Shown here piece by piece: positions 34,277 to 41,976 of a stretch of DNA of 64,000 nt. Under the pieces are notes generated by a model. That model was not told the DNA's origin, did not search any database, and worked only from the letters and a program-made list of their open reading frames with translations. The position numbers and the translations under genes were made by a program. The DNA is from CAWANF01 sp963783355 (GTDB taxonomy: Bacteria; Bacteroidota; Rhodothermia; Balneolales; DATFMH01): NCBI GenBank assembly GCA_963783355.1, contig CAWANF010000012.1, positions 124,001 to 188,000 on the forward strand, in the 5' to 3' direction. Numbering within the stretch: the first letter of the stretch is position 1; each line of letters starts with the position of its first letter.

Positions 34277-35875
34277 TTAACCGGCATCCAGAGCCAAATC
34301 TTTCTTTCCGGATGTCTTTTTCTCACGTTTTTCTTTCACTTCCTCCTCATGAGTGTCTTTATCCCTCCACAATGTTACCAGAAGCAGTGGGATGCAAATA
34401 AGTGCAAATACACCTATAGCCAAAAATGATTCATTATAGGTAATCAACATCGATTGTTGGGCCAGTCCATAAGCTATCAGCTTAAGTCCCTGCATTTTGG
34501 CGGTGACCAAAGATGAGCCCGATGCCATAAAATGGTGAGTAAACTGCTGAAGCCAATAACGCATCGTATAACTATAATGAGTCAGGTGTGAAACCAGCTG
34601 ATTCCGGTGCCATGCTTCCCGCCATTCGACAAATGTTGCGACCAATGCCGTACCAAATGAACCGCCAAGCTGCCTGGACATACTGAGGAATCCGGAACCT
34701 TCCGATAAATTATGACCATAAATTCCAGTCAGGGCAATCGTATTAATCGGGACAGATAAAGATCCAAGGCCTATACCTCGCAGCACTATTGGCCAGAAAA
34801 AGTTATGCGGCCCGGAATTCAGGTCCTGGTTCGACAACATCCAGCAAAAAATGAAGAAGATGAAAAACCCGGCACCAGCCATTAACTGGGCAGGCACTTT
34901 CTTCTTTAAAAGTACTCCGGCAATCGGCATCATGATGGCGGCACACAAGGCCCCCGGCAATAAAATAATCCCGGTTTGAAGCGCCGAATATCCCAGCAAT
35001 TGCTGAGCAAACACTGGAAACAAAAATACCGTCGTATAGATACTCAGCCCAATCACAAAACCAAGCATCACCCCAATTGCAAGATTTCTATGCTTCAAAA
35101 CCCTGAGATCGACCACAGGTTTGTCGGTTGTGAATTCCTGGTATATGAACAATAAAACACCCAGGACAGCCACAATGGACAGAATGATAATAAACTGCGA
35201 CTGAAACCAATTATCACGCTCACCGCGCTCCAATACAATCTGCAACGCACCAAAACCGACAATCAGCCACATCATGCCCCACCAGTCGACGCGTCCCGGT
35301 TTTTTTGCGTCCATCGGTTCACGAACATTCATGATGGCCAATAATAAGGCAACCATCCCAACCGGCAGATTCACATAAAATATCCATCTCCAGCTAAAGT
35401 GAGTGGTCAGCCATCCGCCTAATATCGGCCCTATTAAAGGTCCTGTAACTACGCCCATTCCAAATAATGCATTTGCCAATCCTAAATCTTCCGGTGGAAA
35501 ACTTTCAACAATAATAACCCTGGAAGTAGGCAGAAGTCCGCCTCCGCCTATTCCCTGTATAAATCTGAAGAATACCAATTCCCAAATATTCGTCGCCTGA
35601 CCGCACATCATCGATGCCAGGACAAACAGAACAATAGAAGCCAGATAATATCTTTTTCGTCCAAAAAACGCCGACAGCCAACCTGTCATTGGAACAACAA
35701 TGACATTTGCAAATATATAGGCTGTCACAACCCAGCTGGCATCATCGAGATCGGCGCCAAGATTCCCCATGATATGTGGCAATGCTACATTGACTATCGA
35801 AGTATCTATTAACTGCATCACCGACGCCGTTATAACCGTAATGGTTATGATAGCCCGCGTCGACTTGCTCATCAT
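34277..35875 (-). CDS. EmrB-type MFS multidrug transporter (second copy)
   Basis: A 14-helix DHA2-family MFS protein of about 532 residues. Motif D1/A landmarks: 'MQLIDTSIVNVALPHIMGNLG', WLSAFFGRKRYYLASIVLF, RFIQGIGGGGLLPTSRVII and 'MGVVTGPLIGPILGGWLTTHF' (antiporter motif C). The C-terminus is long, Lys/Glu-rich and cytoplasmic. I start it at ATG 35875 (a second ATG follows); a GTG at 35896 is an alternative. It is a close paralogue of the gene directly upstream, and both would use the EmrA adaptor and TolC-type channel encoded with them to expel hydrophobic compounds. Confidence 0.92.
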   Translation of the reverse strand: MMSKSTRAIITITVITASVMQLIDTSIVNVALPHIMGNLGADLDDASWVVTAYIFANVIVVPMTGWLSAFFGRKRYYLASIVLFVLASMMCGQATNIWELVFFRFIQGIGGGGLLPTSRVIIVESFPPEDLGLANALFGMGVVTGPLIGPILGGWLTTHFSWRWIFYVNLPVGMVALLLAIMNVREPMDAKKPGRVDWWGMMWLIVGFGALQIVLERGERDNWFQSQFIIILSIVAVLGVLLFIYQEFTTDKPVVDLRVLKHRNLAIGVMLGFVIGLSIYTTVFLFPVFAQQLLGYSALQTGIILLPGALCAAIMMPIAGVLLKKKVPAQLMAGAGFFIFFIFCWMLSNQDLNSGPHNFFWPIVLRGIGLGSLSVPINTIALTGIYGHNLSEGSGFLSMSRQLGGSFGTALVATFVEWREAWHRNQLVSHLTHYSYTMRYWLQQFTHHFMASGSSLVTAKMQGLKLIAYGLAQQSMLITYNESFLAIGVFALICIPLLLVTLWRDKDTHEEEVKEKREKKTSGKKDLALDAG

Positions 35876-35899
35876 GTAACTTTTCTTTCGTACCACTAT

Positions 35900-37504
35900 C
35901 TATACTCTTTCTGGTTCCAACTCCATATCTAAGATTGCTAAATCAACTTCCTGTTTTTCAGCCACCGGGTCCCGTGCTTTATTTTTTTTCTTTCTCAGTG
36001 TGAATAACAACAATGGCAAACAGAACAAAAAGAACACCCCGACAATCAGGAATGTGTCGTTATAACTCATCAATGCCGATTGTTGCATCAATGTATAATC
36101 CAGAGCTTTATATGCTTGTGAATGCGCCGTCATCCATGCTGAACCCTTCGAATAAAAACCATGCGTATATGCGCTGATTCTCGATTGGGCGACCGGATTA
36201 TACGGATTGATATTAGAATCGAGTATCGTCCGGTGAAAAGCTTCCCTCCGCTCTATGAACGTACCGATTAAAGCAACTCCGAAGGAACCTCCGAGCTGAC
36301 GAAACATGTTCATAAGCCCAGAACCCAGTGATAATTCTTTTCCTTTGACCCCGGTAAATGCAATGGTTGTAATCGGAACAAAAAGGAAACCTAATCCAAG
36401 GCCCCGGATAACCAAAGGCCAGAAAAAGTCCGGCGGGCCCGAAACCATGGTCAGATGAGAAAGCATCCAGCAAAAAATGAAGAAAACGGAAAATCCTATC
36501 GCCGCTAATATTTGCGGTTTTACTCCTTTTTTTAATAAAACACCCACTACGGGCATCATCATGGCTGTAGCAATTCCGCCAGGCAACAATATTAAGCCTG
36601 TCTGTAGTGCCGTGTATCCGAGCAGCCGCTGTGTGAAAACAGGAAATGCGAAAACGGAACCATATAGTCCGAAGCCTAAAATTGTAATAAATATGGAACC
36701 AAATGCGAGGGATGGATGCCTCAATACTTTTAGATCCACAACCGGCTTGTCCGCTGTCAGTTCCCGTACGATGAAAGCTATGATGCCAATAACCGCAACG
36801 ATGGTAAGCATGACAATAAATCGGGACGAAAACCAGTCGTCATCCTGCCCTCGTTCAAGAACGGTTTGTAAACTCCCGACACCAACCACCAGAAAAAGGA
36901 TACCCAGCCAGTCGATTTTTTTGGCTTTTTTCTCATATTCGACATCGCTGACAAACATAAGAGATAACAAAAATGCTATAATCCCTACGGGAAGATTCAC
37001 ATAAAATATCCACCTCCAACTGTAATGATCAGTAAGAAAACCTCCCAGTGTCGGACCGATTGTCGGGCCGACGACAGCACCCAAACCAAACAAAGCGTTG
37101 GCCAGGCCCAGTTCTTCCGGTGGATAGGCCTCAATAAGAATAACACGGGAGATGGTAATCAGTGCCGCGCCGCCAACACCCTGAAGAATCCGGAAAACAA
37201 TCAATTCGGTGATACTCGTCGATTGTCCGGCTAACCCTGATGCCAACACAAAAAGCACAATGGAACCCAGAAAATACTTCTTGCGCCCGAATTCAGTCGA
37301 AAACCAGTCGGTTAACGGGATAATGATCACATTCGCAATTACGTAGCCGGTCACAACCCAGCTCACCTGTGTCAATGTGGCGCTCAAAGCCCCCATCATG
37401 TGAGGCAGAGCCACATTCACAATCGAGGTGTCTATAAGCTCGAGCATAGCTACGGACACACACGTAATCGTGATAATAAATTTTCTAAAGCCTTGTTCGG
37501 CCAT
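35900..37504 (-). CDS. EmrB-type MFS multidrug transporter (first copy)
   Basis: A 534-residue DHA2 transporter, paralogous over its full length to its downstream neighbour: 'MLELIDTSIVNVALPHMMGAL', WFSTEFGRKKYFLGSIVLF, RILQGVGGAALITISRVIL and 'LGAVVGPTIGPTLGGFLTD'. Both share an extra segment near the C-terminus around helices 13-14 before the last helix (FIERREAFHR here). It begins 19 bases after emrA and ends just before the second copy. Two EmrB subunits in a row could form heteromeric or substrate-split pumps. Confidence 0.93.
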   Translation of the reverse strand: MAEQGFRKFIITITCVSVAMLELIDTSIVNVALPHMMGALSATLTQVSWVVTGYVIANVIIIPLTDWFSTEFGRKKYFLGSIVLFVLASGLAGQSTSITELIVFRILQGVGGAALITISRVILIEAYPPEELGLANALFGLGAVVGPTIGPTLGGFLTDHYSWRWIFYVNLPVGIIAFLLSLMFVSDVEYEKKAKKIDWLGILFLVVGVGSLQTVLERGQDDDWFSSRFIVMLTIVAVIGIIAFIVRELTADKPVVDLKVLRHPSLAFGSIFITILGFGLYGSVFAFPVFTQRLLGYTALQTGLILLPGGIATAMMMPVVGVLLKKGVKPQILAAIGFSVFFIFCWMLSHLTMVSGPPDFFWPLVIRGLGLGFLFVPITTIAFTGVKGKELSLGSGLMNMFRQLGGSFGVALIGTFIERREAFHRTILDSNINPYNPVAQSRISAYTHGFYSKGSAWMTAHSQAYKALDYTLMQQSALMSYNDTFLIVGVFFLFCLPLLLFTLRKKKNKARDPVAEKQEVDLAILDMELEPERV

Positions 37505-37523
37505 AAATAAATAAGCCTTTTAC

Positions 37524-38561
37524 TTAGTGAGACGAGTTCGTAGCAGTAGTTTCACTTGGTGTCACATGCTGTGTATAATCGATGGAAGCTGTGACATTCA
37601 ATCCCAATTGAAGTGGTGCCTCAAATTTGTCGTCTTTCAGGAAGACAATTTTTATGGGAACACGTTGTACAACTTTCACAAAGTTACCTGTGGCGTTTTC
37701 AGGTGGTAATAAAGCGTATTTAGCGCCAGTCGCTCCGGCCAGAGACTGAACTCTTCCTTTAAATACATGATCGGGATAGGAATCGAGATACAGATTCACA
37801 ATTTGTCCGGGTTTAATGTGATCCAACTCAGTCTCCTTAAAGTTAGCTGTCACCCATACGTTCTTCATATCCGTAACAGCCATAAGCGGCTGGCCTGACT
37901 GAATTAACTGGCCCACTTCAACATCCTTTTTTGAAACGACACCGTTTCCGGGAGCTGTTATATGCGTGTAACTTAACTGAAGTTTGGCATAATCCAGCTG
38001 ATCCTGTTGCCTTTTGATATTCACATTGGCCTGGGCCACTTTTTGAATCACTTCGTTAAAAGTTGCCTGTGCCGCATTCAAAGCCGCTTTAACATCATCA
38101 TAATGCTGGCGAGTCGTTGCTCCGCCTTTGTAAAGATCAGAGATGCGGTGGAAATCCAACTTAGCTTTATCAAGAGCTACCTTAGCCTGTTCCTGTGACG
38201 CTTTTGCCACTGCCAGGGCCGCTTTAGCACTACTCAATGCCGATTTTGCCATTTGAACTTTCAGGGCATAATCTGTTGTATCAATTTCAGCTAAAAGCTG
38301 GCCTTTTTTAACGTTTTCGTTGTCGTTGACATACACATCTGTGACATATCCGGATACACGAGCCAGAACCGGTGTGATATACCCGTTGGTCTGCGCATCT
38401 TCCGTTTCCACATGTGTCGAATAAAAATGGTATTCTTTGTAACCAAAGTAACCCGCAACCAAAACAATGATAAACAAAACAGAGTATAGAATAGGCTTTT
38501 TACCCGATTTACCTTTTACCTTATCAGAAGCCTTTCCCTGACCTTGAATCGTCGTACTCAT
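37524..38561 (-). CDS. EmrA-type membrane fusion protein (HlyD family)
   Basis: The 345-residue adaptor has an N-terminal membrane anchor (ILYSVLFIIVLVAGYFGYKE), then half-lipoyl VLARVSGYVTDVYVNDNENV, a coiled-coil hairpin rich in Ala/Lys/Gln (residues about 100-190), the second half-lipoyl YTHITAPGNGVVSKKDVEVG and a beta-barrel (VWVTANFKETELDHIKPGQ). This is the EmrA class that bridges an MFS pump and an outer-membrane channel. It overlaps the upstream TetR gene by four bases. Confidence 0.93.
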   Translation of the reverse strand: MSTTIQGQGKASDKVKGKSGKKPILYSVLFIIVLVAGYFGYKEYHFYSTHVETEDAQTNGYITPVLARVSGYVTDVYVNDNENVKKGQLLAEIDTTDYALKVQMAKSALSSAKAALAVAKASQEQAKVALDKAKLDFHRISDLYKGGATTRQHYDDVKAALNAAQATFNEVIQKVAQANVNIKRQQDQLDYAKLQLSYTHITAPGNGVVSKKDVEVGQLIQSGQPLMAVTDMKNVWVTANFKETELDHIKPGQIVNLYLDSYPDHVFKGRVQSLAGATGAKYALLPPENATGNFVKVVQRVPIKIVFLKDDKFEAPLQLGLNVTASIDYTQHVTPSETTATNSSH

Positions 38562-39196
38562 TCATTCTCCTTATTTTTCAAACCGTTAAATAATAAATCG
38601 TAAATGTGTTTTTTTCTTATTTCTATTAATTCCTTCATATTATCATATAGCTCCGGCCTGGCACTGGAAATAATCGGAAACCCCACAAACAAATAAATAC
38701 AGGCCCCCATCAGGGAAATGAAAGTCTGCATGGGATCAACATCCCGTATCTCTCCCCTGTCGATAGCTTCCTGCATTTTATCTGTGAAATATTTTGAAGG
38801 GGGTTTATCAAATTTTCGAACTATTTCTGTGTATTTCTTTCTCCAGGTACCCGCGCCAAATCCCAATTCCTGCTGAAGTAAAATGGGATACCCTTCATAT
38901 TCCGTTAAAAAATCGATGTAATTGTTTATAAAAGACTGCAAGAGTTCCGAAAAGGTCTTTGTATCCTTCATTCCATTCTTCAGAGCTGTAATGAAATTAT
39001 TAAACATAAAATCAAAAACGGATTCATAAAGATGCTCTTTACTGCGAAAGTAATAATGAACCAAAGCTTTATTGACCCCGGCCGCATCTGCGATAGCTTG
39101 TAACCGGGCCCCGTTTTTTCCATTCATTGCAAATTCATGAATTGCCGCTCTGAAGATATGCTCTTCTGTTTCACAAAATGGTTTACCTGTCAACAT
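38558..39196 (-). CDS. TetR-family repressor of the efflux operon
   Basis: A 212-residue TetR protein with the DNA-binding domain 'IFRAAIHEFAMNGKNGARLQAIADAAGVNKALVHYYFRSKEHLY' (HTH about residues 28-50) and a helical ligand-binding C-terminus, resembling CerR/YbiH-like regulators with a C-terminal TetR_C domain. It is the first gene of the pump operon, overlaps emrA by four bases and starts inside a 35-base inverted repeat (39195-39229) that is a strong candidate for its own operator. This predicts autorepression released by a pump substrate. Confidence 0.93.
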   Translation of the reverse strand: MLTGKPFCETEEHIFRAAIHEFAMNGKNGARLQAIADAAGVNKALVHYYFRSKEHLYESVFDFMFNNFITALKNGMKDTKTFSELLQSFINNYIDFLTEYEGYPILLQQELGFGAGTWRKKYTEIVRKFDKPPSKYFTDKMQEAIDRGEIRDVDPMQTFISLMGACIYLFVGFPIISSARPELYDNMKELIEIRKKHIYDLLFNGLKNKENE

Positions 39197-39229
39197 TTTA
39201 ACTTTTAAGTTTAACCAAAAAGTTAAAAT
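39195..39229. promoter_or_regulatory. Putative TetR operator over the tetR start
   Basis: ATTTTAACTTTT (39195-39206) and AAAAGTTAAAAT (39218-39229) form a perfect 12-base inverted repeat with an 11-base spacer. The left arm overlaps the ATG of the repressor gene. Size, symmetry and location are those of TetR-family operators. Confidence 0.7.
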
Positions 39230-39452
39230 ATAAAATTAATCCATTTTTTAATCAATGTTTTTTTAATGTATTCTTTTACTATAATGATAAATATCTGCTC
39301 AGGGCAAGAGAGGTCAACAAGTTATATCAAAAATTAATTCACACGATTTTACTAATTTTTTTCCACTGTTATTAAGAGCTGTTTCCAATTTTCTGTTAGC
39401 TTGATAACATCCACTTTCAGTAAAAAATTTCATCGTTATAAACAATTACCCA

Positions 39453-40349
39453 ATGAAAAATATTATCACCCATTTAGAAGAAATTGATTTCCGGTTAGAC
39501 GATCTTGCTGATATGCCGTTCCCCGAGGCGGTACTGATGGTTAATCCTGAATATTTCACTGTCGATTATGTCATTAATCCGCATATGGAAGGAAATATCG
39601 GAAATATTGACAAAAACAAAGCCATAGAACAATGGACTTCCATCAAAAATCTGTTTGGTGATACCGGTGTCAAAGTTTACGAAATCAGTGGAGAGCAGGG
39701 CTTGCCAGACATGGTCTTTTCGGCTAATCAAAGTTTGCCTTTCATCGATCCAAATGGGAAAAAGCATGTGGTAATGAGCATCATGCATGCCAGACAACGC
39801 AAAGACGAAGTCGCTTTTATCGAACAATGGTACCGCCGGAATGGATTTGAAATTCATCATCTGGATGCAAAAACAATTACCGATTTTGAAGGCATGGGCG
39901 ATGCCATCTGGCACAGCCAAAAACGATTATTATGGGGCGGCTACGGATATCGTTCATCACTGAAAGCCTATGAAACCATTTCGGGCATTTTTGATGTCCC
40001 CATCATCGCTCTTGAGCTGACTCATCCAGAGTTTTATCATCTGGATACCTGTTTCTGTTCTTTAAATAAAGACAGCGCGCTCATTTATCCCGAAGCTTTT
40101 ACCGAAGAAGGATTGCAATTAATCAGAAAAATGATCCCAAACGTTTACGAAGCAAATAGCTACGAAGCAGAAAAACTCTTTGCCTGCAACGCAACGTGCC
40201 CCGATGGAAAAAATGTAATCATCCAGCGCGGTTGCGATGAAACGAATAAAATGTTGTCCGATGCCGGTTTTATTATTCACGAAACAGACACATCGGAATA
40301 CCTGAAAAGTGGCGGCAGCGTGTTTTGCATGAAAATGCTGGTTTGGTAA
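39453..40349 (+). CDS. Dimethylargininase-like amidinohydrolase (DDAH/arginine deiminase superfamily)
   Basis: A 298-residue guanidine-modifying enzyme. The catalytic cysteine is Cys292 in GGSVFCMKM, the His is His196 in EFYHLDTCFC, and PDMVFSANQSL and FEGMGDAIWH supply the substrate-binding acidic residues. Family members hydrolyse N-methylated arginines to citrulline and methylamines; related enzymes act on arginine or ornithine-type substrates, so the true substrate is uncertain. It is followed by a hairpin and lies upstream of carAB. The placement suits nitrogen or citrulline/arginine metabolism. Confidence 0.85.
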   Translation: MKNIITHLEEIDFRLDDLADMPFPEAVLMVNPEYFTVDYVINPHMEGNIGNIDKNKAIEQWTSIKNLFGDTGVKVYEISGEQGLPDMVFSANQSLPFIDPNGKKHVVMSIMHARQRKDEVAFIEQWYRRNGFEIHHLDAKTITDFEGMGDAIWHSQKRLLWGGYGYRSSLKAYETISGIFDVPIIALELTHPEFYHLDTCFCSLNKDSALIYPEAFTEEGLQLIRKMIPNVYEANSYEAEKLFACNATCPDGKNVIIQRGCDETNKMLSDAGFIIHETDTSEYLKSGGSVFCMKMLVW

Positions 40350-40818
40350 ATCAGTTAACAGTTAAAAAGTATACGTTTTGCATGCTTATGTACAAAATGC
40401 ATACTATTAGGAAAATAACTCCGTACATCATGGCATGATTTAGCAAATTATTTAATTTTAGAAATTGAATTATATACATAATGCATATTTAGAAAAATAT
40501 TATGTAAAATGAGTTCAAATAAAATTGATACTCGAAACTACACTTCTTATATTAGCTGAAATTTGTGTACGAACTATTGACCGGTTTTGTATTATTTGTA
40601 AAAATTTGAATCGCAGAAAGTAAATCCAGAGAAAAAATCAAACAGCAATCGGTTTACTATAATAAATTTCACGACACGGGTAATGTCGATTTAACAGGCG
40701 AAGATCAAATTTCTGAAGCCGGGAAAAACCTTTTTTTATTTTTGAAAATCCGACAAACTTTTTTTAGTTGTCGGATTTTTTTTTGCCAAATTGAATTAAA
40801 CTTAAATTAAGCTTTACG
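40350..40818 (+). promoter_or_regulatory. carA leader region with hairpins
   Basis: No gene is seen in these 469 bases. GTATACGTTTTG (40369-40380) and CAAAATGCATAC (40393-40404) form an imperfect hairpin that probably ends the DDAH transcript. A small stem CGACA/TGTCG lies at 40672-40687, and a strong terminator follows at 40745-40784, 35 bases before carA. The 200-base part before carA is therefore a candidate attenuating leader. Confidence 0.5.
40745..40784 (+). terminator. Terminator just upstream of carA (attenuator candidate)
   Basis: AAAATCCGACAA (40745-40756) pairs perfectly with TTGTCGGATTTT (40768-40779) and the hairpin runs into nine T residues. It ends 34 bases before the carA ATG and no complete gene precedes it, so premature termination controlling carAB is plausible. 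Confidence 0.8.
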
Positions 40819-41931
40819 ATGTCATTATATCCAAAGAAAAAAGCCATCCTGGCTTTGTCAGACGGGACTGTGGAGCATGGCTGGGCTATCGGTGCTGAGG
40901 GATTAACCGGTGGCGAGTTATGTTTTAACACCAGTATGACAGGGTACCAGGAAATTTTTACCGACCCCAGTTATTACGGCCAACTTATGATGATGACTTA
41001 TCCTCATATTGGCAATTACGGAACAAGTGCCCGCGACGACGAGGCGCGTCACGTAATGATTGCAGGACTCATCACTCGTTCTTTTTCATGGGATTACAGC
41101 AATCCCATGGCCGACGGGACATTGAATGATTACCTGATTGAAAACAATATCACAGGAATCACCGGTGTAGACACCCGCAAACTGGTTCGCCATATACGAA
41201 CCAAAGGGGTCATGAACGCTATCATTTCTTCTACCGAACTTGACGAAAAAGTATTAATTGAAAAGGCCCGCAGCTGGGTTTCTATGAGCGGCCTTGAACT
41301 GGCTTCTAAAGTTTCCAGAACCGAGGCCCAGACCGTGCGCAACGATGGAGAGTACAGAATCGCAGCCATGGATTATGGAATCAAACAAAACATTATTAAC
41401 AATCTCAGCCGTCGCGGTTGTATCCTCAGGATATTCCCTGCCAAAGCTTCTTTCGACGATATTATGAAATGGGAACCGGACGGATTCTTTTTCTCGAATG
41501 GCCCCGGCGACCCAAATGCCACCGCAAGTTATGCCCTCGACACAGTAAACAAAGCCAAAGAAACAGGAAAGCCGATGTTCGGTATTTGCCTGGGACACCA
41601 GTTGATGGCTTTATCGGAAGGAATAAAGGTTGGTAAAATGTTTGTCGGACACCGCGGCGCCAACCACCCGGTACAACACCTGGCAACCAAACTGGTTGAA
41701 ATCACTACTCAGAATCATGGTTTTTCAGTAGAGCCGGAATCGGTAAATAACGATGTTGCGGAAATCACCCATATTAATTTGAACGACAAGACGGTGGAAG
41801 GCCTGAAATTTAACAATTTCAATGGCTTTAGTGTCCAATATCACCCCGAGGCTTCTCCCGGACCGCATGATTCATCTTATTTGTTTGATGAATTCATAGA
41901 CAGAATTAAACAATCCAGGGAAAATTCCTGA
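40819..41931 (+). CDS. carA: Carbamoyl-phosphate synthase small (glutaminase) subunit
   Basis: The 370-residue subunit hydrolyses glutamine and channels ammonia to CarB. The N-terminal domain has FNTSMTGYQEIFTDPSYYGQ. The class I amidotransferase domain has FFSNGPGDPN, the nucleophile Cys257 in GICLGHQLMALS, and His342 and Glu344 in VQYHPEASPGP. It is 45 bases upstream of carB and on the same strand, forming the standard carAB operon that feeds pyrimidine and arginine synthesis. Confidence 0.97.
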   Translation: MSLYPKKKAILALSDGTVEHGWAIGAEGLTGGELCFNTSMTGYQEIFTDPSYYGQLMMMTYPHIGNYGTSARDDEARHVMIAGLITRSFSWDYSNPMADGTLNDYLIENNITGITGVDTRKLVRHIRTKGVMNAIISSTELDEKVLIEKARSWVSMSGLELASKVSRTEAQTVRNDGEYRIAAMDYGIKQNIINNLSRRGCILRIFPAKASFDDIMKWEPDGFFFSNGPGDPNATASYALDTVNKAKETGKPMFGICLGHQLMALSEGIKVGKMFVGHRGANHPVQHLATKLVEITTQNHGFSVEPESVNNDVAEITHINLNDKTVEGLKFNNFNGFSVQYHPEASPGPHDSSYLFDEFIDRIKQSRENS

Positions 41932-41976
41932 GTAAAAATAATAAACACCAATTTGCAGTATTAAGAAATTTATACA

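Noticed and set aside
40600..40760. PyrR-binding or known riboswitch before carA
   Set aside because: No match to the PyrR consensus or to a recognisable riboswitch core; only the terminator is certain.
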